The notes beneath the pieces were generated by a model. The model ran no database searches. It saw nothing but the letters and a program-made list of their open reading frames with translations, and was not told where the DNA came from. The translations under genes were made by a program, and so were the position numbers. 20,098 bases of DNA from positions 1-20,098 of the IMG/VR virus record IMGVR_UViG_3300020009_000011. One strand, written 5' to 3'. How positions within the stretch are numbered: position 1 is the first letter of the stretch; each line of letters begins with the position of its first letter. Origin of the DNA: a virus. Positions 1 to 6,394 of the stretch are shown piece by piece.

Positions 1-1383
1 CAAGCAGCGGATATTATAAATAAATCTAAGGAACAGTTCATTGTTTGGATAAAACAGAATGAAGAGGGCGAACTACTTAGAAAACTTATCCCAGATGCAA
101 TAGAAGTTAAGGGATCAGATGATAATGAAACGAAAGAATACAATCTTTTAGGATTCGCCGCCGGTTCATTCAGAGTACTAATAACCAAAACAAAGATCGC
201 ATCTTTTGGAATGAACTATCAAAACTGCTACAACCAGGTATTTGCATCACTTGACTTTTCATTCGAAGGACTATATCAGGGCATAAGACGTTCATGGAGA
301 TTCGGACAAACTAAGCCGGTGAATATTTATATCATTACAACAGATACAATGACAAATGTTATTGATACTATAAAACAAAAAGAACTTCAATTTGAAGAAA
401 TGCAATCTGAAATGACAAAACATACTAATACTAAGATCATGCAGGAAAAACACACCCGAACTTTTAGAGAAGTTAAGACTGATAATTTTCATTTGATGCT
501 TGGTGATTGTGTTGAAATGATAAAGAAAATACCAGATGAATCAATTGGACTATCTGTGTTCAGTCCCCCATTTGCTGAATTATACACCTATTCTGATCAG
601 CTAGAAGACATGGGTAATTCAAAAGATTATAACGAGTTCTTTAATGCGTTTAATTTTTTAGTAAAGGACTTATTACGAGTACTTCAATCGGGGAGAAATA
701 TAGTTGTTCATTGTATGGATTTACCTATACAAAAGGGGAAAGAAGGTTTTATAGGATTACGAGATTTTAGTGGCATGATATTACGATCCTTCGAAGATGC
801 AGGATTTATTTATCATAGCAGGGTTACAATCTGGAAAAACCCCGTAACAGAAATGCAAAGAACAAAAGCACTTGGTTTATTACACAAGCAGATTAAAAAA
901 GATGCTGCAATGTCAAGAGTGGGCATACCTGATTATTTATTAGTGTTTAGAAAACCAGGTGAATCAATTAATCCGGTTATTCATCAAGATACTGACAACA
1001 CAAAGGAAAATTATTTACCAGTTGATCTTTGGCAGCGTTATGCTTCCCCAATATGGACTGATATAAATTATTCAAATACTTTAAATAAAATACCGGGTCG
1101 CGGCGACCTAGATGAAAAACATATTGCGCCGCTTCAGTTAGATACAATTGATCGTGCTATACATTTATGGAGTAATGAAGGCGATAATGTATTAACTCCA
1201 TTTGGTGGCATAGGTAGTGAAGTTTACCAAGCAATAAAAGCTAATCGTTTCGGAATAGGAATTGAATTAAAAGAATCTTATTTTAATGTTGCCATTGAGA
1301 ATTGCAAAGAGGCTGAACAATCAAAAGGAAATATATCTTCTATTGATAAGTTCTTACAACGATTTAATACCTCTGGAATATGA
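1..1383 (+). CDS. SNF2-type helicase C-terminal part fused to a DNA methyltransferase (5'-partial)
   Basis: The reading frame is open from base 1, so the true start is upstream; the first ATG in view (211) is internal. Visible residues 70-105 hold the end of an SF2/SNF2 helicase, including the motif VI-like segment QGIRRSWRFGQ (from about residue 93). After a charged, helical linker comes a methyltransferase: LGDCVEMI, then the catalytic motif IV SPPF (residues 188-191), and near the C terminus FGGIGSE (401-407), the SAM-binding motif I. Motif IV before motif I is the beta-class order, and SPP(F/Y) is typical of N4-cytosine enzymes, so m4C methylation is the best guess; N6-adenine is possible. 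The helicase part probably translocates on duplex DNA and the methylase modifies it, perhaps to protect the phage genome. It ends 4 bases into the next gene (ATGA overlap). The N-terminal ATPase motifs lie outside the window. Confidence 0.85.
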   Translation, partial: QAADIINKSKEQFIVWIKQNEEGELLRKLIPDAIEVKGSDDNETKEYNLLGFAAGSFRVLITKTKIASFGMNYQNCYNQVFASLDFSFEGLYQGIRRSWRFGQTKPVNIYIITTDTMTNVIDTIKQKELQFEEMQSEMTKHTNTKIMQEKHTRTFREVKTDNFHLMLGDCVEMIKKIPDESIGLSVFSPPFAELYTYSDQLEDMGNSKDYNEFFNAFNFLVKDLLRVLQSGRNIVVHCMDLPIQKGKEGFIGLRDFSGMILRSFEDAGFIYHSRVTIWKNPVTEMQRTKALGLLHKQIKKDAAMSRVGIPDYLLVFRKPGESINPVIHQDTDNTKENYLPVDLWQRYASPIWTDINYSNTLNKIPGRGDLDEKHIAPLQLDTIDRAIHLWSNEGDNVLTPFGGIGSEVYQAIKANRFGIGIELKESYFNVAIENCKEAEQSKGNISSIDKFLQRFNTSGI

Positions 1384-1856
1384 TCCCCCCAAACTGGAAA
1401 CTCCGCTATAAAGAATCTTACGAGAAGTGGCAGCTAGTAGCTTACCAAGCAGCAAGCAGGGACTTCGGAACGTTACCAGTAAAATATCCAGATGTAACAA
1501 CCCACAACGGGCTTATCAATTTCATGTTGAACTTTTTAAAATGGAATAATCATAGAGCAACCAGGATAAATAATACAGGGCGGATTATTAGTTCTGTTAC
1601 CAAAGGCGAAGCTGGTGGTTACTTTAAAGATGTTAAGCGTATTACATCTTCTACTAGAAATGGGACTGCTGATGTGAGTGCTACGATATTAGGTAGGGCT
1701 GTCATGCTAGATGCAAAGGTTGGGAATGATAAGCCATCGCAGGCGCAATTAGGAGAGCAACAATTGGAGCGTAATAGTGGGGGTGTGTATGAGTTCATTT
1801 CACATCCCGATCAGTTTTTGGAATGGTATGATCAGTTTATATTATCTTTGAAGTGA
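1380..1856 (+). CDS. VRR-NUC-like PD-(D/E)XK nuclease
   Basis: A 158-residue protein whose C-terminal half has the VRR-NUC signature: GTAD (Asp98), then LDAK (Asp111, Lys113), then SQAQ (Gln121), followed by GGVYEFI. This fits the G-x-x-D ... (D/E)xK ... Q pattern of PD-(D/E)XK nucleases. Phage VRR-NUC proteins are usually small and are linked to replication-fork or Holliday-junction cleavage; that role is inferred from the family. The N-terminal 60 residues are not recognised. The middle Asp is in a D-A-K rather than E-x-K form, which the family tolerates. The start overlaps the upstream helicase-methylase stop by 4 bases (ATGA), and the gene sits in the replication block. Confidence 0.72.
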   Translation: MIPPNWKLRYKESYEKWQLVAYQAASRDFGTLPVKYPDVTTHNGLINFMLNFLKWNNHRATRINNTGRIISSVTKGEAGGYFKDVKRITSSTRNGTADVSATILGRAVMLDAKVGNDKPSQAQLGEQQLERNSGGVYEFISHPDQFLEWYDQFILSLK

Positions 1857-1858
1857 AT

Positions 1859-1939
1859 CACCATGTATTGGATAGGAGCTTTACATGGTGGTGGTGAATT
1901 TTATAATAGCCCCTGCGACACTCCTATGTCAATGGGGTT
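1859..1939 (+). terminator. Two stem-loops in the gap before the SLOG gene; terminator-like
   Basis: The gap starts with a perfect 9-bp stem, CACCATGTA (1859-1867) with TACATGGTG (1882-1890). A second hairpin follows: AGCCCC (1908-1913) pairs with GGGGTT (1934-1939), with an inner GACA/TGTC stem (1917-1920/1927-1930) and a six-base loop CTCCTA. It is followed by TTATTTTTCTT, so it could be an intrinsic terminator or attenuator. A 32-codon ORF (1863-1961) starts inside the first stem and is probably chance. Confidence 0.45.
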
Positions 1940-1951
1940 TATTTTTCTTCA

Positions 1952-2320
1952 ATGCGATTAATAGTTGCAGGCACCAGAACATTCAGGGATTATATTTTAC
2001 TTCGTAATAAATTAGATCAATTACTTTCTAATATTAATGAGCCTGTAACTATTATAAGTGGAGCTGCTGCAGGCGCAGATACTTTAGGTGAGCAATACGC
2101 AAAGCAAAAAGGGTATAGCATAAAAAGATTTGTTGCTAACTGGAAAACTCTTGGAAAGAAAGCTGGCTTTGTTCGTAATGAAGAAATGGCAAAAGAGGCA
2201 ACTCATTGCGTAGTATTTTGGGATGGTGGGAGTAAAGGAACTAAGCACATGATTGATCTTGCAAAACAATATAAACTTCACCTTAGAATAGTAAACTACC
2301 GCAATGATCTCCAACATTGA
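1952..2320 (+). CDS. DUF2493 / SLOG-superfamily nucleotide-binding protein (YspA-like)
   Basis: A 122-residue protein matching the whole short DUF2493 domain: MRLIVAGTRTF at the N terminus, ISGAAAGADTLGEQYA (about residues 35-50), then RNEEMAKEA, and FWDGGSKGT near residue 90. These Gly-rich loops form a Rossmann-like pocket in the SLOG superfamily, whose members bind nucleotides or nucleotide-derived ligands. The ligand is unknown here. The gene is common in phages, usually near replication genes as here. It follows the structured gap at 1859-1939 and overlaps the primase-helicase start by 17 bases, so translation of the two is probably linked. No catalytic function is claimed. Confidence 0.8.
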   Translation: MRLIVAGTRTFRDYILLRNKLDQLLSNINEPVTIISGAAAGADTLGEQYAKQKGYSIKRFVANWKTLGKKAGFVRNEEMAKEATHCVVFWDGGSKGTKHMIDLAKQYKLHLRIVNYRNDLQH

Positions 2321-4058
2321 AGAAATAAAGCAAGCCGCAGATATAGTTGACATCATAGGTGATTATATTAAGCTAAGGCCTGAGGGTAAAAATATGGTTG
2401 CTCGTTGCCCATTTCATGAAGAGAAAACAGCTTCGTTTAAGATAGTGAAAGCGGATAATTTTTATAAATGTTTTGGTTGTGGAAGATCAGGTGATTCTAT
2501 TGCATTTCTGATGGAGTTAAAGAATATAAACTACATCGAAGCTATTAAATTAATAGCAGCTAAATACTCGATAGAAATAGAAGATACAAAGAAAGATTAT
2601 GAGCGGCCTGTAATGCGTCAGGAATTACCAGCTGATATAGTTATTCAATACTTCGTTAAAAGAAATATATCGGCATCTACTATTAAGGATTTTAAAATAA
2701 CACAATCAAGAGAATGGATGCCAGCGGCAAAAACTGAGATCCAGGTAATATGTTTTAATTACTACAAGTCTGGTGAGTTGGTAAATATTAAGTTCCGTGG
2801 AAAGGATAAGGATTTTAAGTTAGCTAAGAATGCTGAGCCGATACTTTACAACTTAGATTCTATTATTAACAATAATGAGTGTGTAATCTGCGAGGGTGAG
2901 ATTGATTGCCTTTCACTTCATGAAGCTGGAATCAAAAACGTAGTATCTATTCCTAATGGTACGCCTCCGCCAAATAGTCAATACAACTTAGAGTATCTAA
3001 ATAATTGTTGGTCGTCTTTCGAGGGTAAAGATAAAATTATCATAGCTACAGATAACGACGGTCCAGGGAAAGCTATCCGTGATGAACTAGCTCGCCGTCT
3101 TGGATTTGAAAGATGTTACATGATAGAATACCCTAATGACTGTAAGGATATGAATGATGTTCTATGTAAGTATGGTAAAGCAAAAGTTATTGAGATTATA
3201 TCAGAAGCTAAACGTTGGCCAATTACTGGTATCTTAACAATGGATGATCTTTATCCTATCGTTGCTGATTATTACATAAACGGATATCCGCCAGGCTACG
3301 AGGCAGGACTTGGAGACTTTGATAAACTACTATCATTTACAGGAGGGCAACTTACAGTCATTACAGGTTCTCCTGGTTCTGGTAAATCTGAATTCTTAGA
3401 TTGGATAACTACATCTTTGGCTCGTAGGCATTCATGGAAATTTGCTATATTATCATTTGAAAATCCAGCACCGATTCATGTTACTAAAATAATGGAGAAG
3501 TTTATTGGCTTATCATTTCATAAGCGGGTGGATCCAGAGAATAGAATGAACCAAACTCAATTTGAAGAGGCTATTGGATTAACTGATCTTTATTTTTATT
3601 TTATAGATATTAAGCAGATTGAAGTAACTATTCACGGGATATTGGATAAATGCAGGGAGCTGGTTTTACGGACAGGTATTAAAGGAGTAGTTATAGATCC
3701 TTGGAATTATATCGAGCATAAGGTGCCTAATGGCTATACAGAGACGCAGTATATTTCAGAGTGTCTTTCATTAATAAAGGAATTTGCTATTCGTAACGAC
3801 GTCCATATGTTTCTTATAGCTCACCCTAGGAAACTACAGAAAGATCAAAAGACAGGCAAATATCCAATAGCAACTATGTATGATATTTCAGGGTCCGCAC
3901 ATTTCTTTAATAAGACTGATAATGGTATCTCGATTCATAGAGATTTCGAGACTAAAGTTGTTGATGTTTATATTCAGAAAGTAAGGTTCTCGTGGCTTGG
4001 TCAGATTGGTTTTGTTTCGTATAATTTTGATACATTAACTCGAAGATATATTGAATAG
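2304..4058 (+). CDS. Bifunctional DNA primase-helicase (Twinkle / T7 gp4 type)
   Basis: A 584-residue protein with the full domain order of a fused phage primase and replicative helicase. Residues 35-59 are a CHC2 zinc-binding domain (Cys35, His38, Cys56, Cys59). Residues about 190-265 are a Toprim fold with the glutamate of CEGEID (Glu197) and the TDNDG pair (Asp250, Asp252). Residues about 340-584 are a DnaB-like RecA helicase core: Walker A GSPGSGKS (355-362), Walker B GVVID (Asp465), and a later LIAHPRK motif. It should make RNA primers and unwind DNA ahead of the polymerase as a ring, as in T7. The overlap with the SLOG gene and the short gap downstream place it in one replication operon. 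No polymerase is seen in the window. Confidence 0.93.
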   Translation: MISNIEEIKQAADIVDIIGDYIKLRPEGKNMVARCPFHEEKTASFKIVKADNFYKCFGCGRSGDSIAFLMELKNINYIEAIKLIAAKYSIEIEDTKKDYERPVMRQELPADIVIQYFVKRNISASTIKDFKITQSREWMPAAKTEIQVICFNYYKSGELVNIKFRGKDKDFKLAKNAEPILYNLDSIINNNECVICEGEIDCLSLHEAGIKNVVSIPNGTPPPNSQYNLEYLNNCWSSFEGKDKIIIATDNDGPGKAIRDELARRLGFERCYMIEYPNDCKDMNDVLCKYGKAKVIEIISEAKRWPITGILTMDDLYPIVADYYINGYPPGYEAGLGDFDKLLSFTGGQLTVITGSPGSGKSEFLDWITTSLARRHSWKFAILSFENPAPIHVTKIMEKFIGLSFHKRVDPENRMNQTQFEEAIGLTDLYFYFIDIKQIEVTIHGILDKCRELVLRTGIKGVVIDPWNYIEHKVPNGYTETQYISECLSLIKEFAIRNDVHMFLIAHPRKLQKDQKTGKYPIATMYDISGSAHFFNKTDNGISIHRDFETKVVDVYIQKVRFSWLGQIGFVSYNFDTLTRRYIE

Positions 4059-4081
4059 ATAATTTATTTTACTTATCTTAG
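4051..4081 (+). promoter_or_regulatory. Possible Bacteroidota-type promoter
   Basis: TTG at 4051-4053 and TATCTTAG at 4074-4081 are 20 bases apart, close to the TTG / TAnnTTTG (-33/-7) pattern of Bacteroidota housekeeping promoters. The -7 box has one mismatch. The predicted RNA would begin only a few bases before the ATG at 4087, so the message would be nearly leaderless. The stretch is AT-rich, so a chance match is quite possible. Confidence 0.3.
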
Positions 4082-4086
4082 CTTTT

Positions 4087-4320
4087 ATGGAAATAATAAA
4101 AACAATACAACCAATTAAAAAAGGAATCTGTAAAGGTAGGGAGCCAAAATATCCTTTTAGAGATTTAAAACCAGGTCATACTTTAGTTATTGATCTTATT
4201 AGCGAAGGTGATAGGGGTAGGGTAACTGCTGCTTTTTGGGCATGGAAAAAGTATAATAATCCAGATTTTGAAGCAGTAACACAATTTACCGGATCTCAAC
4301 TTTTAATCCATGCAATATGA
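4087..4320 (+). CDS. Small phage protein of unknown function
   Basis: A 77-residue protein I do not recognise with certainty. It is basic at the N terminus, then has KYPFRDLKPGHTLVID and VTAAFWAWKKYNNPDF, a layout seen in small phage proteins found beside replication genes. It has no signal peptide or membrane span. The stop overlaps the next start (ATGA at 4317-4320), so it is translated together with the DUF4373 gene. A promoter-like sequence lies just upstream. A role in replication or DNA binding would only be guilt by association. Confidence 0.65.
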   Translation: MEIIKTIQPIKKGICKGREPKYPFRDLKPGHTLVIDLISEGDRGRVTAAFWAWKKYNNPDFEAVTQFTGSQLLIHAI

Positions 4321-4910
4321 GAAAAGAAGCATACTATTTTAGCCACGATGCTAACGCACAAGACGATCCAAAGATTATGAAAATGATTGATAATATGGGC
4401 TGGGAAGCGTATGGAATTTATTGGGCTATAATAGAAAAACTACGACAGGAAAAGACATATATGCTATCGCTATCCGTCTGCAATGCTTTAGCAAAGAGAT
4501 GGGCATTTGACGCAAAAAAGCTGGAAGAAATCATAAATGGGTACGAATTATTTAAAATACGGAAAAATTATTTCTGGTCACAACGTCTTAAGGATTCTAT
4601 GGAAAAAAAGACTGAGCTGGCAAGAGCTTCAGCCTTAATAAGATGGAATAATACGGAAGCAATTCCAAAGCATAACGGAAGCAATGCCAACGGTATGCGA
4701 AAAGATGCTATAAAAGTAAAAGAAAAAGAAAGTAAAAAGAGCAATACAGATTCTTCTGCGAAGAATGGAAAAATACAGCTGGATGAAGTACCTGATTATA
4801 CTGATACAACTAAGTGGGCAAAAAACTTAATAGGTGAAGGATATAGTAGGTTACTTACACCTGAAGAAAGGAAGAAAGCTGAACTGGAATGGGAGAATAA
4901 AAATAAGTGA
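4317..4910 (+). CDS. Lin1244/Lin1753-type (DUF4373) replication protein
   Basis: A 197-residue protein. Residues 5-95 match the Lin1244/Lin1753 N-terminal domain: YYFSHDANAQDDPKIMKMI, then GWEAYGIYWAIIEKL, a winged-helix fold found in phage replication-initiation or DnaD-like loader proteins. Residues about 105-155 form a polar, low-complexity linker rich in Lys, Ser, Asn and Glu. The C-terminal 45 residues (DTTKWAKNLIGEGYSRLLTPEERKKAELEW) are not assigned. Its place next to the primase-helicase fits a role in origin binding or helicase loading. The start overlaps the upstream stop by 4 bases. Confidence 0.75.
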   Translation: MRKEAYYFSHDANAQDDPKIMKMIDNMGWEAYGIYWAIIEKLRQEKTYMLSLSVCNALAKRWAFDAKKLEEIINGYELFKIRKNYFWSQRLKDSMEKKTELARASALIRWNNTEAIPKHNGSNANGMRKDAIKVKEKESKKSNTDSSAKNGKIQLDEVPDYTDTTKWAKNLIGEGYSRLLTPEERKKAELEWENKNK

Positions 4911-5344
4911 TTAACTTTACATTAATGGACATTATAAAAAAGGCTATGCTGGATGCGATGAGTAAATCTTATGGAATTATTTCATACGCAGCAGAAGCAG
5001 TTGGGATAAGCAGACAGACACATTATAACTGGATGAAGGAAGATCCAGAATATGCTTTGGCTATTGAGAATGTAAATGAAGCTGCTATTGATTTTGTTGA
5101 AGGTAAGTTACGTGAAAGAATTAATGGAGTAACTATTGGAAAGATACAGGATGGCGAGTTAGTTACGTATGAACAACCACCTTCAGATACTGCAATAATT
5201 TTCTACTTGAAAACTAAAGCAAAGAAACGTGGTTACGTCGAACGTACCGAAGTTTCACCAGTAGATCCAGACGGTAACGCAGTCCAACCTATCATAAACA
5301 TAAACGTAATCAGAACGAAGAAAGAAATTGATGATTCGTTGTAA
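4907..5344 (+). CDS. Terminase small subunit-like HTH protein
   Basis: A 145-residue protein, or 139 residues if the ATG at 4925 is the true start; the GTG at 4907 gives a 4-base GTGA overlap with the upstream stop. Residues 20-45 form a helix-turn-helix (YAAEAVGISRQTHYNWMKED). Then comes a helical region, and PPSDTAIIFYLKTKAKKRGYVER (about 90-114), which is typical of small-terminase or phBC6A51-type phage proteins. Such proteins recognise phage DNA and bring it to the large terminase for packaging. The large terminase here is about 4.8 kb away, which is unusual. A different HTH regulator is the main alternative. Confidence 0.72.
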   Translation: MINFTLMDIIKKAMLDAMSKSYGIISYAAEAVGISRQTHYNWMKEDPEYALAIENVNEAAIDFVEGKLRERINGVTIGKIQDGELVTYEQPPSDTAIIFYLKTKAKKRGYVERTEVSPVDPDGNAVQPIININVIRTKKEIDDSL

Positions 5345-5386
5345 CTTGTTTTCATAGATAAGGTTTAATGGTTTTTTGATAAGTAC

Positions 5387-5412
5387 AGTCCTGGAGTTTC
5401 TACTCTGGGACT
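5387..5412 (+). terminator. TTTCTA-loop hairpin 1
   Basis: A 10-bp stem (5387-5396 with 5403-5412) that includes two tandem G-T pairs, closed by the loop TTTCTA. It is followed by TATTGTAA, a weak U-rich tail. It lies 42 bases after the small terminase stop, so it could end the upstream transcript. Confidence 0.55.
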
Positions 5413-5426
5413 TATTGTAAATAAGA

Positions 5427-5448
5427 AAGCCGGGTAGAAACCCAGCTC
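5427..5448 (-). terminator. TTTCTA-loop hairpin 2 (reverse strand)
   Basis: On the - strand this is an 8-bp stem GAGCTGGG/CCCGGCTT around loop TTTCTA, followed by TCTTATTT. Two pairs are G-U on the - strand but A-C mismatches on +, so the element looks shaped for - strand RNA. It forms a back-to-back pair with hairpin 1. Confidence 0.45.
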
Positions 5449-5486
5449 GTTATCAAAACTAATTGTTATCCTATGAAAACAGACCT

Positions 5487-5502
5487 AACTGTAGAAACAG
5501 TC
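5487..5502 (-). terminator. TTTCTA-loop hairpin 3 (reverse strand, short)
   Basis: On the - strand GACTG and CAGTT pair (5 bp, outer pair G-U) around loop TTTCTA, followed by AGGTCTGTTTTC. The stem is short and the call is supported mainly by the shared loop and by the same bias toward the - strand as hairpin 2. Confidence 0.35.
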
Positions 5503-5591
5503 TGATCGAGAAATTGACTAGTGAATGGCTAAGATAAAAATAAATTTCATAATATCAGAATAATTATTTAGCTTAGTATTTCTAAACTGCA

Positions 5592-5691
5592 TTGTGCCGC
5601 AGATGATCAAAAAATATAACGATAATAAAGGTAGTACATTAACTGCGTCTCCATCTTCGGGTGACGGCGGCACAACTTTTAGTGTACTACC
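5592..5691 (+). ncRNA. Predicted pseudoknotted RNA element
   Basis: Two long pairings cross each other. Segment A TTGTGCCGC (5592-5600) pairs with GCGGCACAA (5667-5675). Segment B (5630-5640, GGTAGTACATT) pairs with 5681-5691 (10 Watson-Crick pairs and one G-U). Between B and A' lies a hairpin (5646-5666) with CGT/ACG, a 3-base bulge, and CATC/GGTG closed by a cUUCGg tetraloop; it abuts A' and could stack on it. The G-U pairs favour + strand RNA. A 34-codon ORF (5603-5707) spans almost the same bases, so the region could be a peptide gene, a leader controlling the gene at 5714, or a separate small RNA. Confidence 0.5.
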
Positions 5692-5707
5692 CTTACTATT
5701 AAAATAA
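5603..5707 (+). CDS. Possible 34-residue peptide inside the structured element
   Basis: The ATG at 5603 opens a frame for MIKKYNDNKGSTLTASPSSG and 14 further residues ending FSVLPLLLK. No recognisable domain or Shine-Dalgarno sequence is present. It ends 6 bases before the next start, which is in keeping with the packed + strand layout, but its sequence is constrained by the pseudoknot pairings, so the open frame may be chance. Confidence 0.3.
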   Translation: MIKKYNDNKGSTLTASPSSGDGGTTFSVLPLLLK

Positions 5708-5713
5708 TTTATT

Positions 5714-5902
5714 ATGACAGAAGCAATCAAGAAAACCAGAACGCCTAAGAATGCAGACAGTATTACCAAGGGCGCATTAGCGTTACCGTTGCAGGAGCGT
5801 GTTGATCTTTGGAGAACATTACAAGATTCAATTATGGCCGAAGTAGAAACTATCAGAGCTGCTTATGAGCACGCTGAAAAGATTGCTAATGGTAACAATT
5901 AG
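5714..5902 (+). CDS. Small hypothetical protein
   Basis: A 62-residue protein I do not recognise. The N terminus is basic (IKKTRTPKN); the rest is predicted helical, with LPLQERVDLWRTLQDSIMAEVE followed by an Ala/Glu-rich helix. The stretch LPLQERVDLWRTLQDSI loosely recalls the short addiction-module antitoxin family, but no toxin gene is adjacent, so I do not call it that. It is flanked by the structured element upstream and a TTTCTA hairpin downstream, so it may form its own small transcript unit. Confidence 0.55.
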   Translation: MTEAIKKTRTPKNADSITKGALALPLQERVDLWRTLQDSIMAEVETIRAAYEHAEKIANGNN

Positions 5903-5931
5903 TTCAATAGGAATTGGAATAACCAAGAAAC

Positions 5932-5953
5932 GGCTGGCGTTTCTACGCTGGCC
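5932..5953 (+). terminator. TTTCTA-loop hairpin 4; intrinsic terminator candidate
   Basis: An 8-bp GC-rich stem GGCTGGCG/CGCTGGCC with two tandem G-U pairs and loop TTTCTA, followed by TCAATTTTAAAA. It lies 29 bases after the stop at 5902. A competing hairpin, GAAACG (5927-5932) with CGTTTC (5938-5943), would use the same bases, which could allow a switch. Confidence 0.6.
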
Positions 5954-5975
5954 TCAATTTTAAAAAACTTATAAC

Positions 5976-6293
5976 ATGAAGATCCATATTTATCATCATA
6001 TTGTTCAGGACGACAACTGCTATGAGTTGGACATAAAACAGTCTCTAAATTCAATTTTTAATATTCTAAAACAAATCCAAATGGAACAATCAGAATTAGC
6101 GCAACAGTTGACAGCTTTAAAAGAACAGGCCGATAAGGCGAAAGCGGAGATCGTTGCTAAGTTAGCTGATCTTGAAGCAGCTCTTGAAGCAGCAGATGAC
6201 GTTACTCCTGAAGTTCAGGCAGCGTTTGATGCTCTTAAAACATCGGTACAGGGTATTGATGATCTTAACCCTGATGCAGAGCCAGAATCTTAA
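5976..6293 (+). CDS. Small coiled-coil phage protein
   Basis: A 105-residue acidic protein. The N-terminal 33 residues (MKIHIYHHIVQDDN...) lead into a long heptad-like helix from about residue 36 (MEQSELAQQLTALKEQADKA, then KLADLEAALEAA), and the tail reads VQGIDDLNPDAEPES. Proteins of this pattern occur in many phages as short conserved hypotheticals, often near structural genes, but I know no proven function. An internal ATG at residue 36 could give a shorter form. It is bracketed by hairpins on both sides. Confidence 0.7.
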   Translation: MKIHIYHHIVQDDNCYELDIKQSLNSIFNILKQIQMEQSELAQQLTALKEQADKAKAEIVAKLADLEAALEAADDVTPEVQAAFDALKTSVQGIDDLNPDAEPES

Positions 6294-6296
6294 CCG

Positions 6297-6320
6297 ATAG
6301 CCCTGAGTGATCGGGGCTAT
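6297..6320 (+). terminator. Hairpin after the coiled-coil gene
   Basis: A 9-bp stem ATAGCCCTG/CGGGGCTAT with one G-U pair and loop AGTGAT, 4 bases past the stop. No U-run follows. It has the same size as the TTTCTA hairpins but a different loop. Confidence 0.45.
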
Positions 6321-6359
6321 TAACATGAATTATGAAACATCATATAAACTTTCTTCTTA

Positions 6360-6372
6360 GGGCTCACAGCCC
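6360..6372. other. Short perfect hairpin GGGCT-CAC-AGCCC
   Basis: A 5-bp GC-rich stem with a 3-base loop in the non-coding stretch between 6294 and 6435. It could be a terminator or a binding site. No clear U-run is present on either strand. Confidence 0.3.
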
Positions 6373-6394
6373 AAAAGGGATAGGTGGATTTTAC

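Larger units (their letters stand above)
5347..5481. repeat. Nested quasi-palindrome with two internal hairpins
   Basis: Outer arms of 11 bp pair 5347-5357 (TGTTTTCATAG) with 5471-5481. A further ATAA/TTAT pairing (5358-5361/5466-5469) and a 9-bp stem TTTTGATAA (5374-5382) with 5450-5458 lie inside. Two hairpins sit at the centre (5387-5412 and 5427-5448), with mutually complementary loops TTTCTA and TAGAAA. The whole could fold as a multi-branched RNA or extrude as a DNA cruciform. It lies just after the small terminase gene. Candidate roles are a two-way terminator, a packaging or replication site, or a miniature element. Confidence 0.7.

Noticed and set aside
2084-2356. 90-residue reverse ORF over the SLOG gene
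   Set aside because: Shadow of a well-supported + strand gene with clear family motifs.
5387-5502. TTTCTAC and GTAGAAA strings resembling Cas12a repeat stems
   Set aside because: In Cas12a repeats TCTAC is part of the stem; here TTTCTA is the loop of separate hairpins with different stems. There is no repeat-spacer periodicity and no cas gene.
5518-5769. 83-residue reverse-strand ORF with hydrophobic segments
   Set aside because: It runs across the predicted + strand pseudoknot and the start of the small gene at 5714. Hairpins 3 and 2 would sit after it like terminators, which made me hesitate, but there is no start signal and its sequence follows from the structure on the other strand.
5714-5902. 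Antitoxin call for the 62-residue protein
   Set aside because: Resemblance to short addiction-module proteins is limited to one LP-x-x-ER stretch, and no toxin gene is adjacent.
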